Assembly (NCBI GenBank): GCA_964456625.1 | Contig: CAYWBO010000003.1 | Coordinates: 26,370 to 90,369 of the forward strand | Source: Sulfidibacterium sp964456625 | GTDB taxonomy: Bacteria; Bacteroidota; Bacteroidia; Bacteroidales; F082 | DNA: 64,000 nucleotides | Direction of reading: 5' to 3' | Program-made: the position numbers and the translations under genes | In this document: in pieces, positions 25,276 to 33,801 of the stretch | Layout: every line of letters starts with the position of its first letter | Numbering within the stretch: position 1 is the stretch's first letter | The notes under the pieces: generated by a model | Seen by the model: only the letters and a program-made list of their open reading frames with translations | What the model was told of the DNA's origin: nothing | Database searches by the model: none

Positions 25276-26745
25276 TCAGAACCTGTAACCTACCGTAAAC
25301 ACGTAGGCGTTGTAGTTATATGTGTTGCTGGCGGGATTTACCGTTACCTGTGAATCTCCGTACATGTAATAATCTTGTTTCTGAACCGAATGTACGTAAG
25401 CCAGATCCAGCGAATAGTTGTTGATGTGAAATCCGATACCGCCCGAAACGGAGTTTCTTGAACCGCTGTTCAGGTTGTTGGCATACGGACTGCCATAATA
25501 AGCATATCCGGCACGAAGATCGGTATTGCCAAAACGCCATTCCGTACCCAAACGGATGTTATTGGCGGCGGTATAATAGCTCTTGATATTGGCATTTTCT
25601 GTAGCAAAATTATAGTCCGACGAATTAAATTTCATGGTTGAATAATCTACCCGCTCATATTCTGCCGAAATGGAGCCGTAGTTGCCGATGATAATCCCAA
25701 CATCACCCAGGATCTTCATGGGCGTTGTAAGGGTATAATTGAAATTTCCGACCGGCGACTGGATAGAACTTGGGCTTAACCATCCGAGATCAGCATGGGT
25801 ATTCGTCTGCCAGGTGTCGTTCATGTTCCAGTAATAGGTCGGTGTATGGAATGCCAAACCCAGGCGCAGCCAGCTGGCCGGCTGGACAATAACCCCCAGT
25901 TTTAAATTGACGCCGGTTCCGCTGGTTTCCACTTTCTCATCTACACCCCAGCTGTTGAAATAAGGAATGGTATCGGCAGCGTCGACTTCGGAATAATAAG
26001 AGTTGCTCACGTATTTCAGTGAATTAAATCCCAGCGTTGCACCGACATACAAAACGTTGTTGTAGTTAGCCGAAACTGTGAAAAACCATTGGTTCACGGC
26101 ACCCGAAGTGTTTTTTACCAGCCTCTGGTATGTTCCACCGAAAGGAACCGGGCTGTAATACATATTGGAATATCCCGGGATGGTGTCGATCAGGTAAAGA
26201 TCCCAAGCGGGTTGGAGATAGTAAGTATAGTTGTTGTTTGTGTTGTTAGCAATATCATTGTAGTTTATTCCGTTAGCACTGTTTAAGTAGGTGTCCAATC
26301 TCGAGTTTAATGCATTAGGTCCTTGCATGTCGATACTGGAATTAAATCCATTCATCTTGTTCATGCCAAAGGCAAGCTGGACATATTTCCATCCTTGCTG
26401 ATTGTCATTACCTAACTTTCTGGCAGAAACAAATCCCAGATTATCAATGCCGACATTTACTTCGTTATCATTCATTCCCACACCATTGTATAAGGAATGT
26501 GCGTTATTAAAATTGAAAGCCGGGGTTATGGAATATTCACTGAACCGGTAAAGTCCCATTCCTGCGGGGTTTGTGCTGGCCACTGAAAGATCAGCTCCCA
26601 AAGCCCCAAACGCCCCACCCATAGCGATGCTACGTGCTGTTCCCGTGTAAAATACCTGGGAATAAATTAAGGCATCTTCGGCCGACTGAGCATATAAGGA
26701 GCCCCATAAGCCCGCTAGGGCTACAATTAAAAACAGCTTTTTCAT
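25276..26745 (-). CDS. OmpP1/FadL-like outer-membrane porin
   Basis: A 489-residue outer-membrane barrel with a signal peptide (1-19, LIVALAGLWGSLYAQ). The plug-type N-terminus TARSIAMGGAFGALGADLSVASTNPAGMGLYR is characteristic of the FadL/OmpP1/TodX family (the NPAG motif). C-terminal strands end in an aromatic residue (YVFTVGYRF), as expected for BAM recognition. Family members pass hydrophobic compounds through the outer membrane. The repeated Asn/Tyr-rich loops give no substrate clue. It follows the Tyr/Gly-rich lipoprotein gene by 41 bp on the same strand, so the two may be co-transcribed. Confidence 0.85.
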   Translation of the reverse strand: MKKLFLIVALAGLWGSLYAQSAEDALIYSQVFYTGTARSIAMGGAFGALGADLSVASTNPAGMGLYRFSEYSITPAFNFNNAHSLYNGVGMNDNEVNVGIDNLGFVSARKLGNDNQQGWKYVQLAFGMNKMNGFNSSIDMQGPNALNSRLDTYLNSANGINYNDIANNTNNNYTYYLQPAWDLYLIDTIPGYSNMYYSPVPFGGTYQRLVKNTSGAVNQWFFTVSANYNNVLYVGATLGFNSLKYVSNSYYSEVDAADTIPYFNSWGVDEKVETSGTGVNLKLGVIVQPASWLRLGLAFHTPTYYWNMNDTWQTNTHADLGWLSPSSIQSPVGNFNYTLTTPMKILGDVGIIIGNYGSISAEYERVDYSTMKFNSSDYNFATENANIKSYYTAANNIRLGTEWRFGNTDLRAGYAYYGSPYANNLNSGSRNSVSGGIGFHINNYSLDLAYVHSVQKQDYYMYGDSQVTVNPASNTYNYNAYVFTVGYRF

Positions 26746-26786
26746 GATGAATAATTTTAATGAAAGAACTTAGATTATAAGGTCGG

Positions 26787-28205
26787 TTATTTCCGGATAG
26801 GTCCGCCACCACCACCACCACCACGGGTGCCGCCACCGCTGCTGCCACCACTGTTACCCCCGCCCGTCGAAATTCGGACCGGTGGAGTGTAACTCCTGGT
26901 AGTATTACTACCGTTGCTCCTGTTATAGGTTGGCGACGAATTAAATCTCTGACTTGGAGAATAATTCCTCCTGGTCGGAGTAGGCCTGGATGTTCTGATC
27001 CAGGAGTTTCTGTACACCGGTCTTGTGAAATTATTGTACGACCTAGTGTTGGCAGGCCTGTAAATGTTAAAGTGTTGAGGTGCCCTGTATGTATTTACCC
27101 TTGTTGCTTTGCCATTGATAATGGTCTGAGGCTGTGGTCTGAAATATTCGTTACGGCTTCGTGGTTGTCTGGTATCCAGACTCTGATACTGTTTCGGCTT
27201 CTGATAGCGTGGCACGGACATATTTGCAGGCTGTTGCCTGTACTGAGGTCTTTGATACTGCGGACGTACCAGACCATTGCCTCCTCTGTAAACGGGTGGT
27301 TTCTGAAGCCTGTTTCCATTGGCTTCTACCGGTACAGACTTGGCATCTTTCAATACTTTCTGATATCTGATAGAACCGGCAGGCCTTGTTGCGGTAGTAT
27401 TTTCACCCTTAGCAACAGTAGCTGATGGCCTGATGCCTGAAGGTCTCACATTACCGGCAGTGCTCGACTTTGCCCCGGCCAGATGGAATCCTTCCGGAAT
27501 CATCGGTAAAGCGGAACCGCTAATCCTTGAGCCACGATGTCCGTAATATCTGTAATTTCTTCCAAGATATGATTGTAATCCTCCGTAATAATAGTAAGGA
27601 TAACCAAAACCGTATCCGTAGTAAGGACCGTATCCGTAATAAGGATAACCAAATCCATACCCGCCCCCGTATGGATATCCAAAGCCGTACAGCGACCAGC
27701 CACCATAATATCCGAACGGATAGCTATAATACGGATAGTAGGAATAGGGGTAGTTAAAGTCGTACCAGAACGGGTCATAAGAGAAAGTATTATAACCAAA
27801 GATCCCTGCATAACCTCCCAGCGACCAGCTGGAAACTCCCGTGCCAAAATATGGACTGTTGAAACCTAAATTCGTATTGATTTTACTGTACACCACTGAA
27901 TCGGCATTGTTGGTTTTAATGGTGTCAGTGCGGAGTGTGTCAATTGTATAGCCTTCTTCTTTGGGATTTATCGAAGATACATTTTGCCCTGATGTGTTTA
28001 AAGTTTCCAGTGACCCTGTTTCATAGCGTGCCGGAGCAGCAGCAACAGTTGCATTGTTCTGCAGAGCGGCAACATCCTTCGAAGCCCCCTTGGTAGTGGA
28101 ATAGTAAACATCATCGTAAGGGATGTTTTGCATCGTCGTACATCCTGTGGCGAAGAAGAGGCCCACAACTGTAATAGCTAAAAGGAACTGTTTTATTGTC
28201 TTCAT
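26787..28205 (-). CDS. Tyr/Gly-rich low-complexity lipoprotein
   Basis: A 472-residue predicted lipoprotein: signal peptide with lipobox FATGC, lipidated Cys22. A short ordinary region follows (about 25-130), then an extreme aromatic/glycine tract (about 130-215) in which Tyr, Gly, Phe and Pro make up almost all residues (YPYGGGYGFGYPYYGY is typical). The next ~200 residues are basic, rich in Arg/Pro/Gln/Asn (e.g. RPQYQRPQYRQQP). The tail is a Gly/Ser run ending GGGGGGGPIRK. No enzymatic domain is visible. It may be an adhesive or matrix-forming surface protein, but this is a guess from composition only. The minus-strand OmpP1-like gene follows after 41 bp. Confidence 0.72.
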   Translation of the reverse strand: MKTIKQFLLAITVVGLFFATGCTTMQNIPYDDVYYSTTKGASKDVAALQNNATVAAAPARYETGSLETLNTSGQNVSSINPKEEGYTIDTLRTDTIKTNNADSVVYSKINTNLGFNSPYFGTGVSSWSLGGYAGIFGYNTFSYDPFWYDFNYPYSYYPYYSYPFGYYGGWSLYGFGYPYGGGYGFGYPYYGYGPYYGYGFGYPYYYYGGLQSYLGRNYRYYGHRGSRISGSALPMIPEGFHLAGAKSSTAGNVRPSGIRPSATVAKGENTTATRPAGSIRYQKVLKDAKSVPVEANGNRLQKPPVYRGGNGLVRPQYQRPQYRQQPANMSVPRYQKPKQYQSLDTRQPRSRNEYFRPQPQTIINGKATRVNTYRAPQHFNIYRPANTRSYNNFTRPVYRNSWIRTSRPTPTRRNYSPSQRFNSSPTYNRSNGSNTTRSYTPPVRISTGGGNSGGSSGGGTRGGGGGGGPIRK

Positions 28206-28216
28206 GGTTATAATTA

Positions 28217-28246
28217 TTGTGCGTCTATAAACATTGTTTATTTTTG
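28217..28246 (+). promoter_or_regulatory. Promoter of proS
   Basis: TTG at 28217-28219, a 19-nt spacer and TATTTTTG at 28239-28246: a full Bacteroidota -33/-7 pair, 42 nt before ATG 28289. Confidence 0.75.
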
Positions 28247-28288
28247 CCGTTGTTTAATAAGTTGCAAAGACTATACCAAAATTCAAAA

Positions 28289-29758
28289 ATGGCAAAAAAA
28301 CTTACAAGTAGGAGCGAAAATTATTCTCAATGGTACAATGAACTGGTGATGGAAGCCAATCTTGCTGAGAATTCGGCTGTTAGGGGTTGTATGGTGATAA
28401 AACCTTATGGCTATGCGCTTTGGGAAAAAATGCAAAGGGTGTTGGATGACATGTTTAAGGAAACGGGTCATGAGAATGCCTATTTCCCGTTGTTCATACC
28501 GAAATCATTTTTTAGTAAAGAAGCCAGCCATGTAGAAGGCTTTGCCAAGGAATGTGCCGTGGTGACGCATTATCGGTTAAAGACTGATGAGAAAGGCGGT
28601 GTTACCGTTGACCCTGAAGCCAAACTGGAAGAAGAACTGATCGTTCGCCCTACTTCTGAGACCATTATCTGGGATACTTATAAAAACTGGATCCAGTCCT
28701 ATCGGGATTTGCCGTTGCTTATCAACCAGTGGGCCAATGTAGTACGGTGGGAAATGAGAACGCGTCTGTTTTTGAGAACGGCCGAATTTCTTTGGCAGGA
28801 GGGGCACACGGCTCATGCTACCATGGGGGAAGCAGTTAAAGAAGCGGAGACCATTCTGGGAGTGTACGCCGATTTTGCGGAAAATTATATGGGCGTACCG
28901 GTTTTGAAAGGGGTGAAATCACCCAACGAACGTTTTGCAGGCGCGGTGGAGACTTACTGTATTGAGGCCTTGATGCAGGACGGAAAGGCACTGCAGGCCG
29001 GGACTTCTCATTTCCTGGGGCAGAATTTTGCCAAAGCTTTTGATGTAAAGTTCCTGAATAAGGAAAATAAACTGGAATATGTCTGGGCTACATCCTGGGG
29101 CGTTTCCACCCGTCTGATCGGCGCTTTGATCATGGCACATTCCGACGATAACGGTTTGGTGCTGCCACCGAAACTGGCCCCGATTCAGGTTGTAATCGTG
29201 CCGATCTATAAAAAAGAAGAGGAACTGACTTCCATATCCGTGCAGGCTGAAAAGATCAGCAAAGCATTGAAAAAGGCAGGCATTTCCGTGAAATATGACG
29301 ATCGCGATACCTATAAACCGGGCTTTAAATTTGCCGACTGGGAAATGAAAGGCGTTCCGGTACGGCTTGCCATCGGTCCGAGGGATCTGGCCAACGGAAC
29401 CGTGGAAGTTGCCCGCCGCGACACGCTGGAAAAAGAGGTGCTGCGTGTTGAAAATATCGCTGAAAAGGTGGAAAACCTGTTGGATCAGATACAAAAGAAT
29501 ATTTATCAGAAGGCACTGGACTTCAGGGAAGACAATACCTTTAAGGTGGATAGCTGGGAAGACTTCAAAAAACAGATTGAAAAAGGCGGTTTTGTCCTGG
29601 CCCATTGGGACGGCACGCCCGAAACGGAGCAGAAAATAAAAGACGAAACCAAAGCCACCATCCGTCTGATCCCTATGGATCAGGAAAGAAATCCCGGAAA
29701 ATGTATTTATACCGGGGCCCCGTCAAAAGGGCGCGTGGTTTTTGCCAAAGCCTATTAA
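28289..29758 (+). CDS. proS: Prolyl-tRNA synthetase (eukaryote/archaeal type)
   Basis: The 489-residue class II aminoacyl-tRNA synthetase charges tRNA-Pro. Motif 2 (VVRWEMRTRLFLRTAEFLWQEGHTAH) and motif 3 (TSWGVSTRLIGALIMAHSD) are clear. The protein lacks the ~180-residue editing insert of E. coli-type ProRS and ends with the C-terminal zinc-binding-like domain and terminal Tyr (RVVFAKAY) of the archaeal/eukaryotic type, which is usual in Bacteroidota. ATG 28289 is used because the promoter lies between it and the earlier in-frame start at 28217. A terminator follows. Confidence 0.95.
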   Translation: MAKKLTSRSENYSQWYNELVMEANLAENSAVRGCMVIKPYGYALWEKMQRVLDDMFKETGHENAYFPLFIPKSFFSKEASHVEGFAKECAVVTHYRLKTDEKGGVTVDPEAKLEEELIVRPTSETIIWDTYKNWIQSYRDLPLLINQWANVVRWEMRTRLFLRTAEFLWQEGHTAHATMGEAVKEAETILGVYADFAENYMGVPVLKGVKSPNERFAGAVETYCIEALMQDGKALQAGTSHFLGQNFAKAFDVKFLNKENKLEYVWATSWGVSTRLIGALIMAHSDDNGLVLPPKLAPIQVVIVPIYKKEEELTSISVQAEKISKALKKAGISVKYDDRDTYKPGFKFADWEMKGVPVRLAIGPRDLANGTVEVARRDTLEKEVLRVENIAEKVENLLDQIQKNIYQKALDFREDNTFKVDSWEDFKKQIEKGGFVLAHWDGTPETEQKIKDETKATIRLIPMDQERNPGKCIYTGAPSKGRVVFAKAY

Positions 29759-29781
29759 AAGAAGAAGTTTTCAATACTGAA

Positions 29782-29821
29782 TAAAAGCCATTTGCATTAT
29801 AAATGCAGGTGGCTTTTTTGT
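29782..29821 (+). terminator. Terminator of proS
   Basis: AAAAGCCA(tt)TGCAT ... ATGCA(gg)TGGCTTTTTT hairpin, 24 bp after the stop. Confidence 0.8.
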
Positions 29822-29842
29822 TAAAAGGTCGTGGGTTAAAAT

Positions 29843-29871
29843 AAAAAACCCCACGAAAGATCGCGGGGTAT
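29843..29871 (-). terminator. Terminator of the CAT-anticodon tRNA
   Basis: On the minus strand ACCCCGCG ... CGTGGGGT is followed by TTTTTA, immediately after the tRNA 3' end. Confidence 0.75.
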
Positions 29872-29876
29872 CATCG

Positions 29877-29950
29877 TGGGCCCACCAGGACTTGAACCTG
29901 GGACCACCTGATTATGAGTCAGGTGCTCTAACCAACTGAGCTATAGGCCC
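29877..29950 (-). tRNA. tRNA with CAT anticodon (Ile2 or elongator Met)
   Basis: A 74-nt cloverleaf. The acceptor GGGCCTA pairs with TGGGCCC (one T-G wobble), the D arm contains AGCTCAGTTGGTTAGAGC, the anticodon stem-loop is CTGACTCATAATCAG, and the T arm is CCAGG-TTCAAGT-CCTGG. The discriminator is A, and CCA is not encoded. The anticodon CAT fits elongator Met or the lysidine-modified Ile(AUA) tRNA; sequence inspection alone does not settle which. Confidence 0.9.
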
Positions 29951-30062
29951 TAAAAATTGATATTCAGTTTGTTATCAATTTTATATTTTAATTAAATTCA
30001 AAAATTTGCAAGTGATTTTTCAAGCAAATCTTTTCTTTTTTCACTCTCTGATGAACGGACGG

Positions 30063-30070
30063 CAAAATTA
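30063..30070 (-). promoter_or_regulatory. Possible -7 promoter box of the CAT tRNA
   Basis: TAATTTTG on the minus strand, 112 nt upstream of the tRNA 5' end. In the 470 bases between the tRNA and the sulfatase gene nothing else was recognised: no open frame, strongly AT-rich. Confidence 0.4.
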
Positions 30071-30420
30071 ACCATTAATTTTAATTCCCATAGGAAAAAA
30101 CAAAAATATGTATTGCGATAATATTACCTCTGTAAAGTTAATAACTGACGAGTAAAACAGCTAACGTGAGAATAACATTTTACTTTGAAATGAATTAGTG
30201 CAGCTGTATATGTAAACGGGAGTTCTCCCTGTCAAAATACTCTATCTACTTGGAAGGAAGTATTAAGTCCTTCGTTGCGCCATCTCATAATTTCCTGAAT
30301 TCAAGGACATTTTTCCAGGAATATTTCTAAATTCGTGACATAAAACCCGTTGAAAATGCCCAAATACCATTTTCTGTTTCGGATGATATGTTTTCTCTTA
30401 TAAAATTCAGGTGCTATAAA

Positions 30421-32376
30421 ATGGAAAATATTACACATAAACCGAATGGATTTCGAACCTATAACATCAATTATCAGATTATTCTTCTTTACAGGTTCTT
30501 ATTGCTGATGGCTTTATTCACCATTTCGAGGCTTGGTTTTTATTATTTCAGTACCGGGCACTACCCGGATATGACTTTCGAAAGGTTTATGAGAATAATG
30601 CAGGGAGGGCTTAAATTTGATGTTGCGGGGATTCTATATGTAAATGTATTATACATAGTTCTTTATCATCTACCATTTCCTTTCAGAAATGCTAAAATTT
30701 ATAGACGTTTTTTAAAATGGTGGTTTTTTATATCGAATGGGATAGCATTAGCAGCCAATGTGTGTGATTTTTTTTACTTTGATTTTATTTTAAAGCGTTC
30801 TACGGCAGATGTTTTTATGTTTGCTAAAGAAGGAAATATATTAACCCTTTTTATTCACTTTATTGTAGATTACTGGCAGGGACTTGTTTTCTGGTTATTA
30901 CAAATGGCTATTCTTATTTGGGGCTATGATAAGGTGAAGCTTCTGACAGAAGTTAAGCCGAAAAAATTATCTTTTTATATTTCCGCTGTATTCTGGCTAT
31001 TAATAAGTGTTTATTTTTCCGTTATTGGGATTCGTGGAGGTTTTACAGGAACTACCCGACCCATTACGTTGGGTAATGCCGGGGCTTATACGCAAAAACC
31101 GCTTGAAATGGCCATCGTTTTAAATACTCCTTTTAGCATTATTCGCACACTGAATAAAAAGCCTTTAAAAGAGGAACATTATTTCTCGGATGAGGAACTG
31201 GAACAAATTTACTCTCCCATTCATCCAGCTCATACTTCCGGGGCATTTAAACCACTAAATGTGGTCGTTCTCATCATGGAAAGCTTTGCTAAAGAGTACG
31301 TGGGCGCTTATAATCGGAATTTGGATCATGGTGAATATCGGGGGTATACACCATTTTTGGATTCATTGATTGGTGAAAGCAAGTGTTTTCAATATTCATT
31401 TGCCAATGGTCGGAAATCAATTGATGCATTGCCATCTATTACATCCAGTATTCCTTCAATGGTCAACCCGTACGTAACTTCTGTGTATGCATCAAATAAA
31501 ATTAACAGTCTGGCCATTACTTTGAAACAGAAGGGTTACCAAACGGCATTTTTTCATGGGGCACCAAATGGGTCAATGGGCTTTGATGCTTTCATGAAGG
31601 TGGCCGGTTATGATAAGTATTACGGCATGACGGAATACGGAAACAATGATGATTTTGACGGTTCATGGGGGATTTGGGACGAAGAATTTATGCAATACAT
31701 GGCGGATGAAATCGGAAAATTTAAACAACCGTTTCTTGCCACTTTCTTTTCAGTATCCTCTCATCACCCTTTCAAAGTACCCAAAAAATACAAAGGAGTA
31801 TTTCGGAAAGGAACACTTGAATTCCATATTCCCATTCAATATTCTGATTTGGCTCTTAGAAAGTTTTTTGCAAGAGCGTCAAAAGAACCCTGGTTTAAAA
31901 ATACCCTCTTTGTATTAACGGCTGATCATTCTAATCATGCGTGGCATCCTGAATATAAAACTTCAATTGGTGATTTTTCAATTCCCATTTTGTTTTATCA
32001 ACCGGCAGATACTTTGTTAAAAGGGGTGGACTCAACCAGTGTTGCACAGCAAATAGACATTATGCCAACCATCCTGGATTATTTAAATTATGATAAAGAA
32101 TATTTTGCTTTTGGTGTAGATTTACTGGATAGCACTGCAACAAAGTTTGCAGTCAATTATAACAACAGTACGTATCAATTTATTCAGGGAAATTATGTGC
32201 TGCAGTTTCTTAATGACAAAACCATTGCTGTTTATGATTATGTAAATGATCCGCTACTCAAGACAAACTTAGTTGGAAAAGTTCCTGTCATTCAGGCAAA
32301 AACAGAAAAAATGATCAAGGCGTTTATTCAGCAATATAACAACCGGATGATTCGTAATCAACTGGTCGTAAATTGA
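30421..32376 (+). CDS. LtaS-like membrane sulfatase / phosphoglycerol transferase family protein
   Basis: A roughly 651-residue membrane protein with about five N-terminal transmembrane helices (to ~residue 215) followed by an extracytoplasmic alkaline-phosphatase-superfamily sulfatase domain (about 270-610). Metal and nucleophile contexts are visible: VVLIMESFAKEYVG, the nucleophile segment FANGRKSIDALPSI, FFHGAPNG and the metal-binding LTADHSNH. Relatives include LtaS and OpgB-type enzymes that move phosphoglycerol or phosphoethanolamine onto envelope polymers; Bacteroidota members are uncharacterised. ATG 30421 is chosen for its A-rich leader, but ATG 30388 in frame is also possible. Codon use is clearly more AT-rich than in neighbouring genes, which suggests acquisition by transfer. 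Confidence 0.85.
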   Translation: MENITHKPNGFRTYNINYQIILLYRFLLLMALFTISRLGFYYFSTGHYPDMTFERFMRIMQGGLKFDVAGILYVNVLYIVLYHLPFPFRNAKIYRRFLKWWFFISNGIALAANVCDFFYFDFILKRSTADVFMFAKEGNILTLFIHFIVDYWQGLVFWLLQMAILIWGYDKVKLLTEVKPKKLSFYISAVFWLLISVYFSVIGIRGGFTGTTRPITLGNAGAYTQKPLEMAIVLNTPFSIIRTLNKKPLKEEHYFSDEELEQIYSPIHPAHTSGAFKPLNVVVLIMESFAKEYVGAYNRNLDHGEYRGYTPFLDSLIGESKCFQYSFANGRKSIDALPSITSSIPSMVNPYVTSVYASNKINSLAITLKQKGYQTAFFHGAPNGSMGFDAFMKVAGYDKYYGMTEYGNNDDFDGSWGIWDEEFMQYMADEIGKFKQPFLATFFSVSSHHPFKVPKKYKGVFRKGTLEFHIPIQYSDLALRKFFARASKEPWFKNTLFVLTADHSNHAWHPEYKTSIGDFSIPILFYQPADTLLKGVDSTSVAQQIDIMPTILDYLNYDKEYFAFGVDLLDSTATKFAVNYNNSTYQFIQGNYVLQFLNDKTIAVYDYVNDPLLKTNLVGKVPVIQAKTEKMIKAFIQQYNNRMIRNQLVVN

Positions 32377-32447
32377 GAATGAGTTTATAGTGTACCTACC
32401 TATCAAGAATGTTAAATGAATACTTTGTTATCCTTTAAAAAACCATC

Positions 32448-32473
32448 GCCTTAGACGGTGGTGATGTAAGTTA
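32448..32473. repeat. Small hairpin in decayed region
   Basis: ACCATCG / CGGTGGT stem (one T-G pair) with loop CCTTAGA. Hairpins of this shape with a CTTAG loop occur at ends of IS200/IS605 elements, but no transposase is intact here. The identification is only suggestive. Confidence 0.3.
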
Positions 32474-32586
32474 AAGCTGAGCTATAAAAATGACTAATTT
32501 TGGGACTGTGGTAAAATATAAGAAGTTCACCCATACAATATAACACTACAACTATCATATGGTTTTTGTATCCAGGTAAAGGTATC

Positions 32587-32703
32587 GGATATTTGAGGGA
32601 ACGATATCGGAGTTTGTGGAAAAGAAGATCGTTCAATTAAATGAATGGCATATGGAGGAGAAACAGCGAGAACAAGAGTGTGATAATTACAAACTCTTTT
32701 AGA
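32587..32703 (+). pseudogene. Possible gene remnant (C-terminal fragment)
   Basis: A short open stretch encodes about 38 residues beginning YRIFEGTISEFVEKK and ending DNYKLF before a stop, with no start codon or ribosome-binding context and a stop codon just upstream. The charged helical end followed by KLF is reminiscent of small transposase C-termini, but I do not recognise the family. The rest of 32377-32755 shows no gene. Together with the hairpin at 32448-32473 it may be debris of a mobile element. Confidence 0.25.
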
Positions 32704-32755
32704 GTTAACAGTTTTATAAAGACCATCCCTGGTGGTGGGAGTTTACTTCACGGTT

Positions 32756-33637
32756 ATGAGTTGGGAAAATGACGTATCGGAGCTGTTAACCGATCAGCTG
32801 GGAAAGCCGGTCGGAATTCTGTCATTCTCATCGGTAGGTGGCGGTTCCATCAACCTGGCCTATCGACTGGAAACCACCGAAGGATCATTCTTTATAAAAA
32901 TAAACGATGCTTCCCGTTACCCTGAAATGTTTCAGAAAGAAGCGGTGGGGTTACAGGTTCTTTCCGATGCGCGTGAAATACCGGTTCCCGAAGTGATCGG
33001 TTTCGGAGAAAGCGGAAACCAGTCGTTTTTGGTGTTGAAGTTTATCGAATCCAGGTCACATGCCCCGGATTTCTGGGAGGATTTCGGACACCGGCTGGCC
33101 GCGTTGCACAAGCATAGCCAACCTGCATTCGGACTTTCTCACGATAATTATATCGGATCCTTGTATCAAAGTAATAAGGAACATGATTCATGGGGCGTAT
33201 TTTTTACCGAAGAGCGACTCAGGCCGATGATCCGCATGGCGTTCGATCATGGCCGGATGGACCGGGACGATGTGAAAGCTTTTGATCTCTTCGAAAAATA
33301 TCTGCCTGAAGTTTTTCCGGAAGAACCGCCGGCCTTGATCCACGGAGATCTGTGGAGCGGAAATTATATGGCGGATGAGCAAGGCCATGCCGTGATTATA
33401 GACCCGGCAGTATATTACGGTCATCGTGAAATGGACCTGGGCATGTCGCAGCTTTTCGGGGGGTTCCATTCCCGGTTTTATGAAGCGTATCATGAGGCCC
33501 ATCCGCTGTATCCCGGATGGCAGAAAAGATTGGATTATTGCAATCTGTATCCGTTGCTGGTGCATGTAAACCTGTTCGGTAGATCTTACCTTGGTGAAGT
33601 CAGATCCATCCTGCGAAAATTCAGCATGAATAACTGA
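32756..33637 (+). CDS. Fructosamine kinase / phosphotransferase family protein
   Basis: A 293-residue protein-kinase-like-fold enzyme of the fructosamine-3-kinase family. The glycine loop SVGGGSINLAY (26-36), the nucleotide-binding Lys in FFIKIN, the catalytic-loop HGDLWSGNYM (His196, Asp198) and the metal-binding Asp216 in IIDPAVYYGHREMDLGM are in order. In known members it phosphorylates ketoamines on glycated proteins or low-molecular sugars, leading to deglycation. ATG 32756 is preferred to an in-frame GTG at 32732 because homologous alignment begins at SWENDV. Base composition returns to the window norm here, in contrast to the sulfatase gene before it. Confidence 0.87.
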   Translation: MSWENDVSELLTDQLGKPVGILSFSSVGGGSINLAYRLETTEGSFFIKINDASRYPEMFQKEAVGLQVLSDAREIPVPEVIGFGESGNQSFLVLKFIESRSHAPDFWEDFGHRLAALHKHSQPAFGLSHDNYIGSLYQSNKEHDSWGVFFTEERLRPMIRMAFDHGRMDRDDVKAFDLFEKYLPEVFPEEPPALIHGDLWSGNYMADEQGHAVIIDPAVYYGHREMDLGMSQLFGGFHSRFYEAYHEAHPLYPGWQKRLDYCNLYPLLVHVNLFGRSYLGEVRSILRKFSMNN

Positions 33638-33769
33638 TGAAATATAATTTTCCCGGTTTTTATTCATTGCTTTTCATCAGGAACATAGCGAAGTTGTTAA
33701 TTCTCTAAAGTCATCCCTATAAAAACAACGATAAATCCGTTAAGTCTCACTTTTTCAAAGATCATTGCG

Positions 33770-33777
33770 TATATTTG
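33770..33777 (+). promoter_or_regulatory. -7 promoter box of the AI-2E family gene
   Basis: TATATTTG, exact match, 24 nt before ATG 33802. It overlaps an earlier in-frame TTG (33775) and so excludes it. Confidence 0.7.
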
Positions 33778-33801
33778 TACAACCAATTTTTCTTGCCTGC
33801 T

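Noticed and set aside
28919..29605. 228-residue open frame opposite proS
   Set aside because: Shadow of the ProRS gene, composition typical of antisense frames.
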